Below, piece after piece: positions 21,554-29,840 of a stretch of DNA of 64,000 bases. The notes under the pieces were generated by a model. That model worked only from the letters and a program-made list of their open reading frames with translations, was not told the origin of the DNA and did no database searches. The stretch's first letter is position 1, and the number at the start of each line of letters is the position of its first letter. Source of the DNA: Hyphomicrobiales bacterium (GTDB lineage Bacteria > Pseudomonadota > Alphaproteobacteria > Rhizobiales > Beijerinckiaceae). The stretch lies in NCBI GenBank assembly GCA_028290285.1, contig JAQGKD010000053.1, forward strand, positions 36,277 through 100,276, in the 5' to 3' direction. The translations under genes were made by a program, and so were the position numbers.

Positions 21554-21982
21554 TCAGTCCCTCACGGAGATTCCGATTTTTCTCACCACCCGCTCCGGTT
21601 CCGGCCGCGCGAGGTCGATGCAGAGAAGGCCGTTCTTGAGATCCGCGCCGAGCACCTGCATGCCCTCAGCGAGAAGAAAGGCACGCTGGAACTGCCGTGC
21701 TGCAATGCCCCGATGAAGGTAATGCCGCTCGGTACTGTCGGTCTGGCGACCACGAATGACGAGTTGCCGCTCGTCCAGCTCAATATCCAGCTGCTCCTCG
21801 GTGAACCCGGCGACCGCCAGCGTGATCCGCAATCGCTCGGGCACGTCCTCGGCTCGCGCCAGGCGTTCGATATTGTAGGGCGGGTAGCCGTCAGAAGGGC
21901 TCCGCGCTACGCGGTCGAGCGCCCGTTCGATATCGTCGAAGCCGAGCAGAAACGGGGAGTTCAAGGTCGGTACGCGGGACAT
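21554..21982 (-). CDS. Hsp20/alpha-crystallin small heat-shock protein
   Basis: 142 aa. The alpha-crystallin domain runs from about residue 35 (PPYNIERLARAEDVPERLRITLAVAGF) through ELDERQLVIRGRQ and HRGIAARQFQRAFLLAEGMQV to the late strand LKNGLLCIDLARPEP. It forms oligomers that hold unfolded proteins for refolding. The start MSRVPTLNSPF at 21982 fits IbpA-like proteins of this class; upstream residues in frame are leader sequence. A very good sigma-32 promoter lies about 70 bases upstream, giving direct heat control. It is paired with a DUF1150 gene. Confidence 0.92.
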   Translation of the reverse strand: MSRVPTLNSPFLLGFDDIERALDRVARSPSDGYPPYNIERLARAEDVPERLRITLAVAGFTEEQLDIELDERQLVIRGRQTDSTERHYLHRGIAARQFQRAFLLAEGMQVLGADLKNGLLCIDLARPEPERVVRKIGISVRD

Positions 21983-22051
21983 GACGAAGCCCTTCAGGCA
22001 CTTCGGATCCTGGAGCCCTTGCGGCACTCCCCGGCTTTCGCCGTGAACCAG

Positions 22052-22079
22052 ATATGGGGGTGGCCCCCGATGGTTCAAG
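22052..22079 (-). promoter_or_regulatory. Sigma-32 (RpoH) promoter for hsp20
   Basis: On the minus strand CTTGAA (-35) is followed after 14 bases by CCCCATAT (-10), matching the RpoH consensus CTTGAA-N13-15-CCCCATNT. Its -10 end is about 70 bases from the hsp20 start. It sits between hsp20 and the dehydrogenase stop. Confidence 0.8.
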
Positions 22080-22108
22080 ACCAGACCAATCCGTCCCGGA
22101 ATGGGCCC

Positions 22109-23104
22109 TCAGAGCATGCTCGGCAGAACCCTGTCCGGCGGACGGTGCCCGTCCATGAAGGTCTTCACGTTGATAATGACCTTTTCGCCCATGTCGATCC
22201 GGCCTTCGACCGTGGCCGAACCCATATGCGGCAGCAGCGTCACCTTGCCCGCCCGGACCAACTTGACCAGCTTGGGCGAGACGGCAGGCTCATGCTCGAA
22301 GACGTCGAGACCGGCGCCCCCTATTTCGCCCGCCTCGAGCATGCGGGTCAGCGCGTTCTCGTCGATGATCTCGCCGCGTGCCGTATTCACGACGATCGCG
22401 GTCGGGCGCAGATATTTCAGGCGGCGCGCCGAGAGCAGATGATAGGTCGCAGGCGTATGCGGGCAATTCACGGAGACGATGTCCATCCGCGCCAGCATCT
22501 GGTCGAGCGATTCCCAATAGGTCGCCGAGAGCGATTCCTCGATGGCGGGGGAGACGCGGCGGCGGTTGTGATAGTGGATCGACAGGCCAAAGGCCGCCGC
22601 GCGACGCGCCAGAGCCTGCCCGATGCGGCCCATGCCGACGATGCCCAGCCGCTTGCCGGTGATGCGCCGACCAAGCATCCAGGTGGGCGACCAGCCCTCC
22701 CATTCGCCAGCGGGAATAACGGCGGCTCCTTCGACGAGACGCCGGGCGACCGCGAGGATCAACGCCATCGTCATGTCGGCGGTGTCCTCCGTGAGGACAC
22801 CGGGCGTGTTGGTGACGGTGATGCCCCGGCGCAGGGCCGCGGTGACGTCGATGTTATCGACGCCATTGCCGAAATTGGCGATCAACTTGAGCGATTCGCC
22901 CGCCTGCGCGATGAGCCCGGCGTCGATGCGGTCGGTCACGGTCGGCACGAGCACATCGGCAACCCGTAGAGCTTCTGCGAGCTCCGCCGAGGTCATCGGC
23001 TTGTCGGTTTCGTTGAGACGGGTCTCGAACAATTCGCACATACGCGTCTCGACGACGTCCGGCAATTTGCGCGTGACGATCACCAGGGGTTTTTTCTTGG
23101 CCAT
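22109..23104 (-). CDS. D-isomer-specific 2-hydroxyacid dehydrogenase (glyoxylate reductase type)
   Basis: 331 aa. The N-terminal substrate half has LIANFGNGVDNIDVTAALRRGI; the Rossmann half has LGIVGMGRIGQALARRAAAFG (GxGxxG at about 155-160). The catalytic set is visible: Arg in NTARGEIID, Glu in FEHEPAV and His in LLPHMGSAT. It interconverts a 2-keto acid and a D-2-hydroxy acid with NAD(P)H; glyoxylate/hydroxypyruvate is the most common substrate of this subgroup, but specificity is inferred. It is followed by the hsp20 promoter. Confidence 0.88.
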   Translation of the reverse strand: MAKKKPLVIVTRKLPDVVETRMCELFETRLNETDKPMTSAELAEALRVADVLVPTVTDRIDAGLIAQAGESLKLIANFGNGVDNIDVTAALRRGITVTNTPGVLTEDTADMTMALILAVARRLVEGAAVIPAGEWEGWSPTWMLGRRITGKRLGIVGMGRIGQALARRAAAFGLSIHYHNRRRVSPAIEESLSATYWESLDQMLARMDIVSVNCPHTPATYHLLSARRLKYLRPTAIVVNTARGEIIDENALTRMLEAGEIGGAGLDVFEHEPAVSPKLVKLVRAGKVTLLPHMGSATVEGRIDMGEKVIINVKTFMDGHRPPDRVLPSML

Positions 23105-23396
23105 GCCGTCCTGTCCCCGCCTCTGCCTCTCACCGCCCTGCCGCCCCCCGGTCCGGCTGGCACGTCCGCGCCGGCTGAATCCGCAGGGTCTTCAGGATGA
23201 AGAGTTTTTCTGGAATTCACCATCCATTAACGTCAACCGCTCTTTAATCGCGGCTGGCGATCATGCACGCATTCGCCCATGAACCACAGTTCCGGCCTCT
23301 CTATCAGATGGCCCGGCAAAGACAAGAATAGCAGGTATCGTCCGGACGCATGCGCCCGCGTGCCGCCCCTGCTTGCGTTCAAGGAGATCTATCCGG

Positions 23397-23975
23397 ATGG
23401 CCGCTCAGATCGCGAAACCCTCTGACACGATCAAAAGAGCCGCGGCCCGCAAGGGTTTCGTGCAGGCCAGCGTCTGGCTGTCGATTGTGGCCGCGACGGT
23501 TTTCGCAGGCATGGCACGGGCCGCTGGAACCGATCCGGTTGGCACGGCCACGGGGCTGCCGATCCCGCGCTACGTCAGCCTAAAGTCTGATCGGGTGAAC
23601 CTTCGCGAAGGACCTTCCAAGGATCACCGCACGGCCTGGGTATTCCAGCGCGCCGGCCTGCCCGTCGAGGTCACGGCGGAATTCGAGAATTGGCGCAAGA
23701 TCCGCGATTCGGAGGGTTCGGAGGGCTGGGTGCTGCAGTCGCTTTTGTCTGGACGGCGAACTGCGCTCGTGGCGCCGTGGAAGAAGGGCGAGATCTTCCC
23801 GCTCTATGCCAAGCCTGCCGACGGTTCCAATCAGGTTGCCCGGCTGCAACCGGGCGTGCTGGGAAGCGTCCGTCATTGCGAGGGCGGGTGGTGCCGCATG
23901 ACGGGCGAGGGCTATGACGGCTTCATCAAGCAGTCGATCCTCTGGGGTGTCTACCCCAATGAAAAGATCGACTGA
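23397..23975 (+). CDS. Exported or membrane-anchored bacterial SH3-like protein
   Basis: 192 aa. An N-terminal hydrophobic segment (VQASVWLSIVAATVFAGMARA) preceded by basic residues acts as a signal peptide or anchor. Two SH3-like units follow: YVSLKSDRVNLREGPSKDHR...WRKIRDSEGSEGWVLQSLLSG and a second unit, IFPLYAKPADGSNQVARLQPGVLGSV...GWCRMTGEGYDGFIKQ. Such SH3_4 domains often bind peptidoglycan in the periplasm. AAGGAG upstream supports ATG 23397. It lies convergent to irr with a 27-base gap. Confidence 0.8.
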   Translation: MAAQIAKPSDTIKRAAARKGFVQASVWLSIVAATVFAGMARAAGTDPVGTATGLPIPRYVSLKSDRVNLREGPSKDHRTAWVFQRAGLPVEVTAEFENWRKIRDSEGSEGWVLQSLLSGRRTALVAPWKKGEIFPLYAKPADGSNQVARLQPGVLGSVRHCEGGWCRMTGEGYDGFIKQSILWGVYPNEKID

Positions 23976-24002
23976 CGCCACAGCGTTGCAAGGAGCGTGG
24001 GG

Positions 24003-24506
24003 TCAGGCCTTGCGACGCAGTCGCACGACCACGTCGACGCTGGCGATTTCCATGCCCTCGGGCACGACCGGAATACACACGACATCGACGAGCTCGTCGG
24101 GAATATCGACGAGCTGATTGGTTTCCTCGATCAGGAAATGATGATGCCGCGAGGTGTTGGTGTCGAAGTAGGTCTTCGATCCGTCAACCGAAATCTCCCG
24201 AAGCAGGCCCGCTTCCGTGAACTGGTGCAGAGTATTGTAGACAGTGGCCAGGGAGATCGCGACGCGCGAGCCCGTCGCTTCCTCGTAAAGCCGTTCCGCG
24301 GTGATGTGCCGGTCGCCCTTTGCGAACAGCAGCCAGCCGAGGGCCACGCGCTGGCGCGTCGGACGGAGGCCGGAGCGGCGGAGCTTCGCACGCAACTCAT
24401 GAACGGGGCAGCCCGCCATGGCGTCGTTGGACGGCATGGCGCGCGCTACGACCGGAGCCGCTGTTCTGCCGGGTAGGATCTTCGGCTCTGCAATCAGTCG
24501 GGACAT
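24003..24506 (-). CDS. irr: Iron response regulator Irr (Fur family)
   Basis: 167 aa. The winged-helix DNA-binding part reads LRPTRQRVALGWLLF...HITAERLYEEATGS...ISLATVYNTLHQF. The H121-H123 histidine triple (TSRHHHFLIEE) and a GCPVH heme-regulatory motif (32-36) are the marks of rhizobial Irr, which senses heme status and represses or activates iron genes through ICE boxes. It lies divergently from fabA-fabB-fabI, a neighbourhood seen repeatedly in Hyphomicrobiales. I saw no clear ICE box in the shared upstream region. Confidence 0.92.
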   Translation of the reverse strand: MSRLIAEPKILPGRTAAPVVARAMPSNDAMAGCPVHELRAKLRRSGLRPTRQRVALGWLLFAKGDRHITAERLYEEATGSRVAISLATVYNTLHQFTEAGLLREISVDGSKTYFDTNTSRHHHFLIEETNQLVDIPDELVDVVCIPVVPEGMEIASVDVVVRLRRKA

Positions 24507-24745
24507 GGGCTTTCTGACGTCGGGTAAAGGCGCCGCGCATCGAAAGTCAGCGCTGCCGAGAGGAATGATAGGCTTTCAACATAGGAACTCGCGGGGCTTG
24601 CGGCAACTTTTTCCGGTCTGGATCGTGAACCAAGCTGAAAGTCGGCCATACCCGGCCCCTACGACCCTTCCGGCCCGCGCAGGCCTGTGCTAGAAGGCCG
24701 CGTCCGGGGCATAGGCCCCGCTGCCAGACGATCTAAGGGGACGTG

Positions 24746-25258
24746 ATGGGCGATCGGCGCTCGAGCTTCGAATATGAAGACCTGCTGGCCTGCGGACGGG
24801 GCGAATTATTCGGCCCCGGCAACGCACAGCTGCCGCTTCCACCCATGCTGATGTTCGACCGCATCGCTGAGATTTCGGAGACGGGTGGCGCATACGGCAA
24901 GGGCGTGATTCGCGCCGAACTCGCCGTTCGGCCCGACCTCTGGTTCTTCGCCTGCCACTTCAAGGGCGACCCGGTCATGCCGGGATGTCTCGGGCTCGAT
25001 GCCCTTTGGCAGCTCGTCGGCTTCTACCTCGGCTGGCTCGGGTCGCCGGGACGTGGCCGCGCGCTCGGTGTCGGCGAGGTGAAATTTGCGGATCAGGTGC
25101 TGCCGACCGTTTCAAAGGTCGTTTACGGCGTCGAATTGAAGCGCGTTTTCCGTGGCAAGCTCGTGCTCGGCATCGCTGATGGCTGGCTTGAGGCCGACGG
25201 CAAGCGCATCTACGAGGCCAAGGATCTTCGCGTCGGGCTTTTCAAGCCCGAGGCGTAA
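24746..25258 (+). CDS. fabA: 3-hydroxydecanoyl-ACP dehydratase/isomerase
   Basis: 170 aa, normal size. The hotdog-fold active site is clear: [24 protein letters not shown], with the catalytic His and, on the hot helix, Asp (LGLDAL). It dehydrates 3-hydroxydecanoyl-ACP and isomerises the product to the cis-3 enoyl form, starting unsaturated fatty-acid synthesis. The ATG at 24746 was preferred to the GTG one codon upstream. It is followed by fabB and fabI in one operon. Confidence 0.95.
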   Translation: MGDRRSSFEYEDLLACGRGELFGPGNAQLPLPPMLMFDRIAEISETGGAYGKGVIRAELAVRPDLWFFACHFKGDPVMPGCLGLDALWQLVGFYLGWLGSPGRGRALGVGEVKFADQVLPTVSKVVYGVELKRVFRGKLVLGIADGWLEADGKRIYEAKDLRVGLFKPEA

Positions 25259-25343
25259 CCCCACCTTCGACAGGATCCCTCCGCGCCCGGCAGGGACAGG
25301 TCCACCAGTGCATCGGCCATCCAGGCCCGAGCAGGAGAATGCA

Positions 25344-26567
25344 ATGAGACGCGTCGTCGTCACCGGCATGGGAATCGTTTCTGCAATCGGCAATGATTCG
25401 CAGGAAGTCCTGTCATCGCTTCGCGAAGCCCGGTCTGGCATCGTCCGTGCCGCCAGCTACGCGGAACTCGGCTTTCGCTGTCAGGTCCACGGCGCGCCGA
25501 CCCTGAACCCGGAAGAGCTCGTTGATCGCCGCGCCATGCGCTTCCATGGTGGCGGCACAGCCTGGAACCATGTCGCCATGGATCAGGCCATCGCCGATTC
25601 GGGTCTCGAGACCAGCGATATTTCGAATCATCGCACCGGCATCATCATGGGCTCGGGCGGCCCATCCGCGCGCACACTCGTTGAAGCCGCCGATATCACG
25701 CGCACCAAGGGGCCCAAGCGCGTCGGGCCCTTCGCCGTGCCCAAGGCCATGTCGTCGACGGCATCGGCGACGCTCGCCACTTGGTTCAAGATCAAGGGCA
25801 TCAATTATTCAATCTCGTCCGCCTGCGCGACATCCAGCCATTGCATCGGCAATGCCGCCGAGATGATCCAGTGGGGCAAGCAGGACGTGATGTTCGCGGG
25901 TGGCTGCGAAGAGCTCGACTGGACTCTGTCCGTCCTCTTCGATGCCATGGGCGCCATGTCGTCGAGCTATAACGAGACGCCCGCTATCGCCTCGCGCGCC
26001 TATGACAAGAATCGCGACGGTTTCGTGATCGCCGGTGGCGCCGGTGTGCTGGTTCTCGAGGAATACGAGCACGCCAAGGCACGCGGCGCGAAGATCTATG
26101 CAGAACTCGTCGGCTATGCCGGGACCTCCGATGGCTACGACATGGTTGCTCCGTCGGGCGAAGGCGCCGAGCGCTGCATGCGCCTCGCCATGGAAAACGT
26201 GAACACGCCGATCGACTACATCAACCCGCATGCGACCTCGACGCCGGTTGGCGATCTCAAGGAGATCGAGGCCATTCGCCGCGTGTTCGGCGCGGGCGAC
26301 AAGTGCCCGCCTATCTCAGCAACCAAGTCGCTTACCGGCCATTCCCTGGGAGCGGCAGGCGTTCAGGAGGCGATCTATTCGCTCCTGATGATGCAGAACA
26401 GCTTCATCGCGGAAAGCGCGAACATCCAGGAACTGGACCCCGCTTTTGCCGACATGAACATCATACGCAAGCGCATCGACGGGCGTCAGCTCGGCACGGT
26501 TCTTTCGAATTCCTTCGGCTTCGGCGGCACAAACGCCTCCCTTGTCTTCAAACATATCGACGCGTGA
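25344..26567 (+). CDS. fabB: 3-oxoacyl-ACP synthase I (KAS I)
   Basis: 407 aa. The N-terminus is [20 protein letters not shown]. The thiolase-fold nucleophile lies in [20 protein letters not shown] (catalytic Cys), with the two histidines in [11 protein letters not shown] and [12 protein letters not shown], and the closing [15 protein letters not shown]. It elongates acyl-ACPs, including the unsaturated branch begun by FabA. AGGAG stands before ATG 25344. It is separated from fabA by 85 bases and from fabI by 13. Confidence 0.96.
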   Translation: MRRVVVTGMGIVSAIGNDSQEVLSSLREARSGIVRAASYAELGFRCQVHGAPTLNPEELVDRRAMRFHGGGTAWNHVAMDQAIADSGLETSDISNHRTGIIMGSGGPSARTLVEAADITRTKGPKRVGPFAVPKAMSSTASATLATWFKIKGINYSISSACATSSHCIGNAAEMIQWGKQDVMFAGGCEELDWTLSVLFDAMGAMSSSYNETPAIASRAYDKNRDGFVIAGGAGVLVLEEYEHAKARGAKIYAELVGYAGTSDGYDMVAPSGEGAERCMRLAMENVNTPIDYINPHATSTPVGDLKEIEAIRRVFGAGDKCPPISATKSLTGHSLGAAGVQEAIYSLLMMQNSFIAESANIQELDPAFADMNIIRKRIDGRQLGTVLSNSFGFGGTNASLVFKHIDA

Positions 26568-26580
26568 GGCGATCATTTCC

Positions 26581-27399
26581 ATGAGCCACCCCAACGTCGG
26601 ACTGATGCAAGGCAAGCGCGGGCTCATCATGGGCGTCGCCAACGATCATTCGATCGCTTGGGGAATCGCACAGGCCCTTGCCGCGCAGGGCGCAGAACTG
26701 GCCTTCACCTATCAGGGTGAAGCGCTGGGCAAGCGGGTGAAGCCGCTGGCCGAGAGCGTCGGATCGTCGATCGTGCTGCCCTGCGATGTCGAGGATATCG
26801 CGAGCGTCGACACGCTGTTCGAAACGCTCAAGCAGTCCTGGTCGCATCTCGATTTCGTCGTGCACTGCATCGCCTATGCCGACAAAGCCGGCTTGAAGGG
26901 GCGTTATGCCGACACGACGCGCGAAAATTTCACGCGTTCGATGGTTATCTCGGCCTTTTCCTTCACCGAGATTGCGAAGCGTGCCGGTGACATGATGGGC
27001 GAGGGTGGCGCCATGCTGACGCTCACCTTCGGTGGCGCCACGCGGGTCATGCCAAACTACAATGTCATGGGCGTCGCCAAGGCGGCCCTTGAAGCAGGCG
27101 TTCGTTATCTGGCCGCTGATTTCGGTCCGCAGGGCATACGGGTTAACGCGATCTCGGCCGGACCTATCCGGACCCTCGCGGGCGCTGGTATTTCGGACGC
27201 CCGTACCATGTTCAATTATCAGCGCAACCACTCGCCGCTGCGTCGCAGCGTGTCCATCGAGGACGTCGGGGGAGCGGCGCTCTATTTGCTGTCGCCGCTG
27301 TCGGCGGGGACCACAGGCGAGGTGCATTTCGTCGATGCGGGTTACAACATCATCTCGATGCCTCGGCCCGAGGACCTGCGGGATCCCGCCGGTAATTGA
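26581..27399 (+). CDS. fabI: Enoyl-ACP reductase (NADH), FabI type
   Basis: 272 aa. SDR fold with the FabI-specific glycine pattern GLIMGVANDHSIAWGIAQAL, the adenine pocket PCDVEDIASVDTLF, HCIAYADKAGLKG, and the catalytic YxxxxxK (Y-NVMGV-AK). It performs the last reduction of each fatty-acid elongation cycle and is the triclosan/isoniazid-type target. It is last in fabA-fabB-fabI, followed by a strong terminator. Confidence 0.96.
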   Translation: MSHPNVGLMQGKRGLIMGVANDHSIAWGIAQALAAQGAELAFTYQGEALGKRVKPLAESVGSSIVLPCDVEDIASVDTLFETLKQSWSHLDFVVHCIAYADKAGLKGRYADTTRENFTRSMVISAFSFTEIAKRAGDMMGEGGAMLTLTFGGATRVMPNYNVMGVAKAALEAGVRYLAADFGPQGIRVNAISAGPIRTLAGAGISDARTMFNYQRNHSPLRRSVSIEDVGGAALYLLSPLSAGTTGEVHFVDAGYNIISMPRPEDLRDPAGN

Positions 27400-27435
27400 C
27401 CCGCCTGGCCCGCTCATCGGCCAGGCAATAGATAC

Positions 27436-27480
27436 AAAAAAAAGCCCGCCGCGCTGATGCGCTGGCGGGCTTTTCTTTTT
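27436..27480. terminator. Bidirectional terminator between fabI and outer-membrane protein
   Basis: An A8 run and GCCCGCC pair with GGCGGGC and TTTTCTTTTT around a GC-rich loop. It serves the fab operon (plus strand) and the barrel protein gene (minus strand). Confidence 0.88.
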
Positions 27481-27491
27481 GGGCTTGGAGC

Positions 27492-28772
27492 CTAGTGGAA
27501 GTGATAGGCGACGCCGACACGAACGATGTCCGCGCTGCGCGACTGGTCGAGCGCCGCGCCGTTCAGATCGAGGCTGATGTTCTTCAGCGTCTTCTGATGC
27601 AGGTATTCGACACGGGCTGAAACGCGCTCGGCAATCATGTAGTCGACGCCAGCGCCGATGGTCCAGGCTTCGGTCGGGATGCGACCGCGCTCAGAACCAG
27701 TGACACGATCGATCTGTTCGCTGCGACCCCAGGCCATGCCTGCCGAAAGATAGGGCAGGAAGCGGCCGAAGGCATAACCGACGCGGCCGCGGATATCCGC
27801 CTCGATGTAGTTGCGATAGCTCAGTCCATCGAGAGTTCCGGGGACGATACCCGTGCCCTTCCAGTTGGTGAGGGCGGTCGAGCCCTCGAAGCCCGCCATG
27901 AAGTTGCCGAACATGATGTTGCGGCCTGCATAAAGACCGCCGAGTGCGCCATCCGCCGTCTGGCTTTCAGAGACGATGCCATTGGTGGTACGCGCCCGCG
28001 ACTGGCCGTAACCGGCGAGAACACCGGCATAGGCGCCGTTCCAATCGGCGGTGAGGCCTTCACCTGGTGAACGCCAGCCACGCAGGGTCGGTGTGTAAAT
28101 GAGCGCCGCGCGCAGGAAATGCGTACCGACCTTCATGCTGACCGGACCGCCAGGCACCGTATAATTTGCGGAGGGCAGGCCTTCGTAGAGATATTCGGCG
28201 CGCAGGATCAGCGGGCCGACGAAGGGCGCGGTGACCTTCCAGTCGAGACCCGCGCCGGCCGTCCAGCCGTATCGGCTGCGCACCGCGCCCTGGTAGTCAT
28301 TCGGGGCGGGAAGGCGGAGGTAGGATTCGTTGTAGGTCAGGCCGCCTGCGACGAAGGGCATGAAAGCGCCGAGATCGTAGCCGAAACGGGCGCGCAAATG
28401 GCCCGAATAGAGCGTGTCGACGGAATGTGCGATCAGGCCCGCTGCGCCCGGGTTTTCCGTGCGGATGAGATGCAGGCCGAGATCGCCCTCGACGCCGTAC
28501 ACGAAAGCGCCGCTCTGAAAATTGTAGCCTGCAAGCGCGCCGCCGGTCTGTCCCGTACGGGTCACGCTGCGGCCGACCGTCTGGGTCGACGTGAATTTCG
28601 AGTGGCCTGCGCCATAGAACGATCCAGCATAGAAGCCTTCCCAGCTCGTGACCGGCTCCGGCGCGATGAAGCTCGCCGGCGCCGTGCGCATGGGAAGATC
28701 GGCAGCCAGCGCAATCCCTGGCGCCAGGAGTGCCAGGAGCGCCGTCACCGTCGTCGAGGTCTGGAATTGCAT
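27492..28772 (-). CDS. Outer-membrane protein with two tandem Omp25-like barrels
   Basis: 426 aa with a signal peptide (TALLALLAPGIALA). Residues about 42-235 form one Omp25/31-like eight-strand repeat (WEGFYAGSFYGAGHS...GGALAGYNFQSGAFVYGVEGDLG...LRARFGYDLGAFMPFVAGG). Residues about 245-426 form a second (WNGAYAGVLAGYGQS...ALGGLYAGRNIMFGNFMAGFEG...IRGRVGYAFGRFLPYLSAG) that ends in the barrel-closing aromatic YHFH. Usual family members have a single such domain of about 200 residues. It sits in the outer membrane; the role (structural or adhesive) is not known. Confidence 0.85.
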   Translation of the reverse strand: MQFQTSTTVTALLALLAPGIALAADLPMRTAPASFIAPEPVTSWEGFYAGSFYGAGHSKFTSTQTVGRSVTRTGQTGGALAGYNFQSGAFVYGVEGDLGLHLIRTENPGAAGLIAHSVDTLYSGHLRARFGYDLGAFMPFVAGGLTYNESYLRLPAPNDYQGAVRSRYGWTAGAGLDWKVTAPFVGPLILRAEYLYEGLPSANYTVPGGPVSMKVGTHFLRAALIYTPTLRGWRSPGEGLTADWNGAYAGVLAGYGQSRARTTNGIVSESQTADGALGGLYAGRNIMFGNFMAGFEGSTALTNWKGTGIVPGTLDGLSYRNYIEADIRGRVGYAFGRFLPYLSAGMAWGRSEQIDRVTGSERGRIPTEAWTIGAGVDYMIAERVSARVEYLHQKTLKNISLDLNGAALDQSRSADIVRVGVAYHFH

Positions 28773-28991
28773 TCGCTGGTCCTAACAATGCGTTCGTCGC
28801 AGATTATCCTACACCCGCTTAAGTCCGAGCGCATCGGTGTAAATCCAGAGAAAACAAAAAGGGATGGCCTGTTGCACTCGTGCCGCGCCTAGCCGGCGCT
28901 CCTCCGCTGCAACATGACCAAAGCTTAATTTGAACCCGGGCCCGAGCGATACCATTGTCTGTTCATCGGCCCTGTTTCTGGGAGATTACAG

Positions 28992-29729
28992 ATGAAAACG
29001 CGCTTAGCACTTGCCCTCACACTGTCGACGCTCGCTGGAGCGGGCATTCTCGCTGCTGGCGCGCAGGCCCAGCAACCCACGCCGCCGGCCCCCCCGGCCG
29101 CAGCGAGCGGCCCCTCGCCGGCAAGTCCCGCGCAGCCCGGCCCAAGCGGCATGCGTGCAGATCACGGTCCGGGCGGCATGAATATGGGACGGGGAGCGGA
29201 CCGCTTTTCGCCAGAAGACCGCGCCGCCTTTTTCGAGGCGCGCCTCGCGTCCATTCACGCGGGCCTCCGCCTGACGCCGGATCAGGAGAAGATGTGGCCG
29301 GCCGTGGAATCAGCCGTCCGCGACATGGTGAAACAGGGCGTTGAGGCTCGCCAGCAACGTGAGACGCAAGGCGCTCCCAAAGATCCCGTAGAACGCATGG
29401 CTCGCATGGGCGAGGCCGCCTCGCGGCGTGGTGCGGCCCTGACTAAACTCGCCGATGCCGCCCGGCCGCTTTATTCCTCGCTAGCCGAGGACCAGAAGCG
29501 CCGCTTGATGGCGCTCGTGCACCCGATGCGCGGCGGTGAAGGCGGGCGCGGCATGATGAGACATGAGGATCGACACGAACATCGCGGATGGCGCGAGCAC
29601 CGGGACGACCGCGGCTATATGCGGGGTCGGGACGATCGAGATGGGCGCCGGTTTGGCGGCGACGAAGACCGACGCGGCCGGGGTGAAGATTTTTACCGTC
29701 GGGGCATGAACGATTCCGGGCGGATGTGA
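28992..29729 (+). CDS. Periplasmic Spy/CpxP-like LTxxQ protein
   Basis: 245 aa. Signal peptide RLALALTLSTLAGAGILAAGAQA, a Pro/Ala linker, then a helical core with two LTxxQ-type motifs: LRLTPDQEKMWPAVESAV and, further on, LYSSLAEDQKRRLMALVHPM. A long tail of Arg/Asp/Gly/His residues follows. Proteins of this kind are envelope-stress chaperones or metal-responsive sensors. A terminator follows. A clear paralog lies at the right edge of the window (63291 onward), so the organism carries at least two. Confidence 0.82.
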   Translation: MKTRLALALTLSTLAGAGILAAGAQAQQPTPPAPPAAASGPSPASPAQPGPSGMRADHGPGGMNMGRGADRFSPEDRAAFFEARLASIHAGLRLTPDQEKMWPAVESAVRDMVKQGVEARQQRETQGAPKDPVERMARMGEAASRRGAALTKLADAARPLYSSLAEDQKRRLMALVHPMRGGEGGRGMMRHEDRHEHRGWREHRDDRGYMRGRDDRDGRRFGGDEDRRGRGEDFYRRGMNDSGRM

Positions 29730-29770
29730 GTTAAGCCATCAGACGGATTTGAAAGACCCTCAACTTCAAA

Positions 29771-29800
29771 GGGCGGCCCCGAAAGGTGCCGCCCTCTTTT
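29771..29800. terminator. Intrinsic terminator between the Spy-like gene and pnp
   Basis: GGGCGGC pairs with GCCGCCC around a CCCGAAAGGT loop (29771-29794), then TCTTTT. It follows the plus-strand gene by about 40 bases; on the opposite strand it would lie just past pnp. Confidence 0.75.
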
Positions 29801-29840
29801 ATTATCCGGCCGAGGCCGGGATGCCGAAGGGCTCGGGAGA

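Noticed and set aside
21983..22051. ROSE-type RNA thermometer in the hsp20 leader
   Set aside because: The leader has GC-rich pairing but no clear anti-Shine-Dalgarno UYGCU motif facing the start; the sigma-32 promoter explains heat control.
24507..24745. Irr/ICE iron box between irr and fabA
   Set aside because: No TTTAGAA-type inverted repeat could be found by eye; only a short GGGGC/GCCCC stem is present.
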